Assembly (NCBI GenBank): GCA_037576195.1
Contig: CM075102.1
Coordinates: forward strand, 33,042,745-33,106,744
Length of the DNA stretch: 64,000 bases
Reading direction: 5' to 3'
Origin: Phytoseiulus persimilis
Taxonomy: Eukaryota; Arthropoda; Arachnida; Mesostigmata; Phytoseiidae
The notes beneath the pieces are model-generated. The model made no database searches. It had not been told where the DNA came from and saw only the letters and a list, made by a program, of their open reading frames with translations. Made by a program: the position numbers and the translations under genes. Shown in pieces: positions 59,201 to 64,000 of this stretch (position 1 is the stretch's first letter; the number at the start of each line of letters is the position of its first letter).

Positions 59201-62200
59201 TCTCTGTATCGAGCCGACGATGGTCTACGCGACCGAGTAGTGGCTGACAAGCTTGCATAACAGAAATGCGCCACGGCTCCGCCGTGGCAGCGACCTCGAC
59301 GACATCCTCGCGGAGTTCCCCATCTTTTTCTTTTCACTCTGTCGAGTCCGTGGAAAGAGGGTCTCGATGGATTCCTCAGTTGTGGTCAGTTGGTAGGGTG
59401 AGTCTTCAATCCCACGGATACGGATAAGTCATCGTGGAGATCACGCCGGGTTAGGTAGATGTGGTTCATTCACAACGAAGCTCGCAGGTTGCCCGCTCAG
59501 CTGATTTTCTCTCATTTTTTCTTCCCCGAGACGATCGTTCTCCGGTGTGTAGTGTGGCGAAGTTCACACGCTGCTGCGGCCAGCTGTGGGACTGACGTGA
59601 ACCGTGGGAGCGTCAACTGCCGACGGGAAGACGCTTTCCGACGAATGTCGGAGCAGGAGACACACTGTTCTGCTCTTACGCAGCCGTCCGTCTGAGTAGT
59701 CACTGACTCGGTCGTCGCTTATCTGCAAATATCACGGAGAAGCACAACAATGCCCGCCTCTGAGTAGTTTGGTTAAGAAACTCCGAAATCATCAGAGCAA
59801 ACTGCTGTTGGTCCTCTCCCGCTCGTTCGAATATAGATTCGGTGAGCATTGGTACCCTTCCTGGGAAACAGTGATTCGGACGAACATAAAGGACATTCAC
59901 CAGAAGGCACATGCCGCAGCTGGCGGATGAATCCGACTAGCCTCGACCGTTATGATGGGAGGTTCGGCTTGCTCCGTGTTATCGAATCAACAGTGCTTAG
60001 GGATCCGATCAGGGAGAAAGCTGTTTCTCGAGAAGCATTCTGCGCTCTGTCCCCGTCTGGTGGAACAATTCGAAGTTTTCCTCAACTTCGAGAACTTTGT
60101 TTTTAAAACTTGATTAACTTGTAATGGAAGCCCAGTGGACCATGAGGGCCACATGGAACTTACTCACTTCTCGGAAGCGCACGGTTCCGTGAGCCATGGC
60201 TGTGGGTGCTCGTCGTCGTTGCTGGTCAAGAAAAAGAGAACGAATCCGCTATGGAACGTTTAGCATCGATTTCTCAGGGAGCGCTCTGAAAGAGTATTAT
60301 GGGAAGCAGTAGATTGTGCATAGGAATGGCTTTATAACCCCACTGTGCCTACTGAAGACGTTCGGTTGATCGTAATAGAAGTAGTTTCCATGGACTATTT
60401 CTTGCCGCTTTTACGAGCCCTGCTCCCGTTGAACTCCTTCCTCCATTCGATGGATTTTCTGGAACTCCCCGTCCGATACCCAGAGCCAAAGTGGACAATC
60501 ACGCAATTCGGGTCTCTATCAAGTTGACATGGGAACGTGTTCGTATTTATCTTCGTGTGTGTCGAGCGCGTTCCATTCTTTTCGGAAAAGCTTTGGTAAC
60601 AGCATCCATTAGAGGGTAAATAAAAGCGGAATGTCGGAAAAAAGAATGAAAGACGTTGTCCGCCGAACTTACCCGCCGACTGATTGTGTGTGGCAGGAAT
60701 CATGGCTGCTGTCATTTGATAAACGTTGGTGTGTAGTCTGTAGCGCTGCCGAATCGACATGGGTCATTATTGCCGCCACCGTCTTTAACGGATCAACAAC
60801 AACTTCGACGGAAAAAATCACTCCACCGATTCTAGTCCAGGGGTCAGAGAGATTCTTCTGCAAGAATAAGTCGGGCGAGCAGAAGAGACGTTCTGAATAC
60901 GGACGTTGCTCCTTCCTTAAGGGAACGGATGAGTGCTGTCTCTTTTTCGAGCCGTCGCTCAAAGATACTAATAGCGCGCTTGTGAGAACGGAAACGAAGA
61001 ATGCCGCGCGGTAATACGGCGACCGGTGGATGGAGGAAGGAGAACTTTTGAATATTCAGAATCACCCGAAAGCGGCTCAAAACAGCGAGAGATCGACGTA
61101 TTCGTTTTGGATAGGACCGAAGCACTGCGAAGAATCGTTTGAGTCGAGAGAGAGAGAGGTGGGGGGACTTGGGAGGAAAACAATGTTCAGATCGGAAGGA
61201 AAACGATTGACAGCCACGAAAATCACGGAGTTCGATGCTCCTCTGAAGCTTCTCTCGGCTACTGTGTGAACAACCCTTCCAACAAACACATTACAGATCC
61301 GCCAAGACGCGGCTGCAGAGTGACGTAAAGTCGACCGAAGAGCGAATCGGAAAGCTTTATTTCAACGAGACTTCTCTTCTTTTTAATTAATCTACACAGG
61401 AGGAGGGAAAGAAATCGGCAGTAAATTTATAGTGGTCATCTCATCGGACAGCAGACGACCCCGAGCTCCTTCGGTGCATTGGTTCGTCTGTCCTCTGCGG
61501 CTGCGCCGATCGCTGCGTTGCCGTTGTTCCTTTTTCGGTTCTTCTCTACGCGCTGCGTTCGTTGTCGGCCAGTAATCGCAGCGATGTCGCACGAAATCCT
61601 TCCATCGCGTGTGGTACTGTTCGTTTCACCCTTGGCTCGTCATTCTTCGGCGTCGGCGGCAACGGTGGTGGCGGCGCGGGCTCCCATTTCGGTGTTGCCG
61701 GGACCTTGTCCGAACTCTTCTATCCGCCGGCCTCGGTCGTTTCCCTCGAAGAAACTTCTTCGCAGTCTTTCGGACATCGTTGAAGACTGATAGCGTTCGA
61801 CTCGTCCCGGTGTTTCATGTTTCTTCGATTTGTTTCCATCATGATATCTATTCTGGGCGGTTTGCCTCGCCTGAACTCGAGACACCTTGCATTCATATCA
61901 ACGGTGCATGCTCGAAAGAATACTCACTCAGGAGTTAGGTCGTGTTCGCCGACCAAAGTTTCTGGAAAAGCGCAATCGAGAAATTGGTGATGGGCTGAGG
62001 ATCATGGCTGCACCCAACGGAGCGGTACTGACATCCCGTGACCCCTGGACAATGAGATGACTTGCACCTGATTCCCCCGCCGTTGAAAAGCGAGGTTCGA
62101 AGCCGAAAACACCGGGTATCAACACTGTGGGCCCAGACTCGCGTGCATGGCTAGAGTTCAACGCTCTATTTTGGCTTGTTCTTGAAGCTTGGACGGTGTG

Positions 62201-62767
62201 AAAATGGGAACAAGCACCCTGTCAACTCATCTGGGAGGGAAGTGATAAGTGATGCTGAACGACTCCACTCCGGAGTCGATATCGCCGCAAATGGATCGCT
62301 TGGATTAGTCCTGAAGCGACGTGCATGCGGTGACCCTGAGGTGTCCGGGGCGGACGATTCCATTCCGGCTTCCCGGCGACGGTAGGGCTCCACGAAGCCA
62401 GAGAAGCAACACCAATCGTAGACCTAGCTGTGTGGGCGGACGAATCACGTTCGTCTCCGCGAATTTTAATCAGCGGCGCTGTTTTGATAAATGTACCGTT
62501 GTTGCTGTTATTTTTTGTGATAGCCTTCTTGGAGAAGTTCACGTTCAATTAATCGTTACGCGACTCGGCGTGCGAACAAACAAAGCAGGAAATGAATGGA
62601 TGAATCGGCAGCAGCTCGGGCTCTCAGAGCTGAGTTCATGTCAGACCGCTCTGGCCTGCCATGAGCCTCGTTGAGGACAGAAGCAGAATCCAACTCAGCC
62701 CATGGTCAATCGAGGCGTTACGCAGCATCTCTCCTTCTGCCTCGATCAACTTCGCTTCGTCCCCGTT
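53273..62767. other. Unassigned 9.5 kb; probably intron or intergenic with scattered exon candidates
   Basis: Plausible minus-strand exon readings occur at about 57209-57480 (Ser- and Lys-rich, SESDGGELLESLYGNV) and about 58200-58412 (SSSEPKSYGRRFNPLSPG), and a plus-strand one at 55498-55686. None could be extended by two consistent junctions. A GGAT tetranucleotide run lies at about 53660-53690 and a 16-C run at 56236-56251. No known family is seen. Confidence 0.25.
56236..56251 (+). repeat. Homopolymer run of 16 C
   Basis: Direct observation, in otherwise unassigned sequence; the length is likely to be unstable or uncertain. Confidence 0.95.
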
Positions 62768-63700
62768 TCATGTACTCTGCGGGCTGCGAGTCCAATTCCG
62801 ATTCGTCTTCAGCCCGAACAGCTCAAGGGCCCCCATGAAGACTGCCAGAATCTGAGTGAGGTCGGCGCCGCCGTAATGAGTCCTCTATTCAAATGTGTTA
62901 ACACACCTCCGCACACAGCGATCGGCGCCTTGCCCGCTCGGTGTTTTCTCGTCGCTTCTCCCTTCCTCCGATTTTCGACGTGCCTTGAACGCTGAACGCG
63001 GGCAGCGGCGGCGCGACAAATACGACAGTATCGACGACGGCTGTGAGGCGAATCAGGGTCGACTACAGCCAGGTAGTCTGATAGCGTCGTTTGAAGGCTG
63101 TCTTCCAGGCTCTCATGTGAAATCGAGTTACCTTGTGAGCGTGTTGCGAACGTGTTGTGAGCGGCGGTACGGTTCTCGATCGGCCTGATGTCGAGCATCG
63201 ACCATCCCTCCCCCGAACAATTGTAGGAGTGGCTTTGACTTCTAATGACGACACATTTGGGAGTGTCGACATTGGTCGTTTGTCTGGCCCGCCAATCGTG
63301 CGATCGAAGCAGGCTGAGCGACACAGGTCGACAATATCGCTAATTTCTGCGAGCACACCACCGTCCGATTCCTCCGTGCGTGCTTCGTCCGAAGATAGGT
63401 TTGTCGAATTTGCGGTCCGCTCCGCACAATCATCACTGCTTGATGATCCACTCGCTGAAAGCAGAAAGATCCGGCGTCGATGGTGCGCATCGAGGTGCAC
63501 AGTTGGCAACGCGACTTTTGGTCGCATATTGCATTCCGTTGTTTTCTACTTCGCGGGCGCAACAACGATCGCCCGAAAGGCAGAAACTGAGCGCGTTCCG
63601 ACAGATGACTGCTGGATGCTTTCGAGACCGCGGTCCAGGGTGTTATCGCTCGCGGTTCTGGAAGTTGTCGATGTTTGCCCGCCCGAAGATGCCGATTCAT
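62768..63700 (-). CDS. Tentative four-exon gene, Ser-rich product of 237 residues
   Basis: Minus-strand exons 63550-63700, 63132-63454, 62907-63062 and 62768-62851 join by introns of 95, 69 and 55 bases. Donors are A|GTAGAA, AAG|GTAACT and GAG|GTGTGT; acceptors are TGCTTTCAG, GGCTGTAG and CACTCAG; all keep phase from ATG 63700 to a TGA. The protein has a basic start, a Ser/Asp/Glu-rich middle (SGSSSSDDCAERTANSTNL), an Arg-rich stretch (REKRRENTERARRR) and a short hydrophobic end. No domain is recognised. The plus strand is open for 211 codons across 63157-63792, which is a warning that this region looks coding in both directions. Confidence 0.4.
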
Positions 63701-64000
63701 TCGCTCGGCCGCGATCTACGCGGCTCGATCGGGAGCCCGGACATCTTGCCGTGGTCGTTTGTTCTCGCCGGTGTCGGTTCCGCAATCCCTGAAAAATTCC
63801 CAGCGGAGAGTCGAGGTTTCAGAACGTGGCCGCCGAACGGATCGCGGCGTTGCGCCGTCCTTGTTGAGATGATGGAGAACGTTTGCCATAACATGACTGA
63901 CGCGGGGTGATACAATCTGCTGGTGGCGGATTGCTCACCACACGTGGTGGGAGCTGCGGATTGGGGAGAAAAAATTGGAAACACGAACCGGCCGACACTC

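Noticed and set aside
63157-63792. 211-codon plus-strand frame as the real gene instead of the minus-strand model
   Set aside because: The minus strand offers three canonical junctions in phase, and the plus-strand frame has none; kept only as a caution.
1-64000. CRISPR array, rRNA genes, intact tRNA genes or bacterial operons
   Set aside because: No spaced direct repeats, no rRNA-like conserved blocks and no tRNA with a pairing acceptor stem were seen; gene structure is eukaryotic throughout.

Overview
This looks like a stretch of a eukaryotic, most likely arthropod, nuclear genome. Composition is near 50% GC and CpG-rich. Genes are split by GT-AG introns, many only 48-150 bases long, and the window carries decayed Tc1, hAT and LTR elements. 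A parasitiform mite fits these traits, but that is inference from general features, not from a marker gene. One ambiguous base lies at 14117. Most genes here are invisible as long ORFs because of the short introns. I rebuilt them by chaining splice sites in phase, so confidence rests on the number of consistent junctions. Non-coding DNA in this window often looks open on both strands, so two-exon models and lone ORFs are weak.

Layout. 1-19.2 kb: a plus-strand C2H2 zinc-finger gene. A probable first coding exon (5015-5201) splices over a 9.7-kb intron, which holds an antisense Tc1 relic, to the finger exons (14900-15320 and 15450-15792). A roughly 3.4-kb 3' UTR with a Pumilio-type site and a poly(A) signal follows. 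19.7-22.4 kb: a fossil bed with the 3' end of a Ty3/Gypsy-like element, a hAT relic and a near-perfect hairpin. 22.4-25.5 kb: a two-exon gene for a 1011-residue very acidic protein. 26.2-27.8 kb: a RING finger fused to a degenerate cyclophilin, the most interesting gene of the window. 28.9-29.1 kb, minus: a 37-residue OST4 subunit of oligosaccharyltransferase. 30.0-31.2 kb: a tentative plus-strand multi-exon gene. 33.7-34.8 kb, minus: an intronless SLC35A-type nucleotide-sugar transporter. 35.9-37.3 kb and 38.1-39.4 kb, minus: two unrecognised genes with 7 and 7 coding exons and very short introns. 39.4-64 kb: mostly unassigned, with weaker minus-strand models at 44.5-45.3, 52.3-53.3 and 62.8-63.7 kb and a few long lone ORFs.

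OST4 and the SLC35A protein both serve glycosylation in the ER and Golgi, but lying 4.6 kb apart is probably chance. I see no operon-like unit, no CRISPR array and no rRNA gene. One degenerate tRNA-like sequence lies near 32.55 kb.
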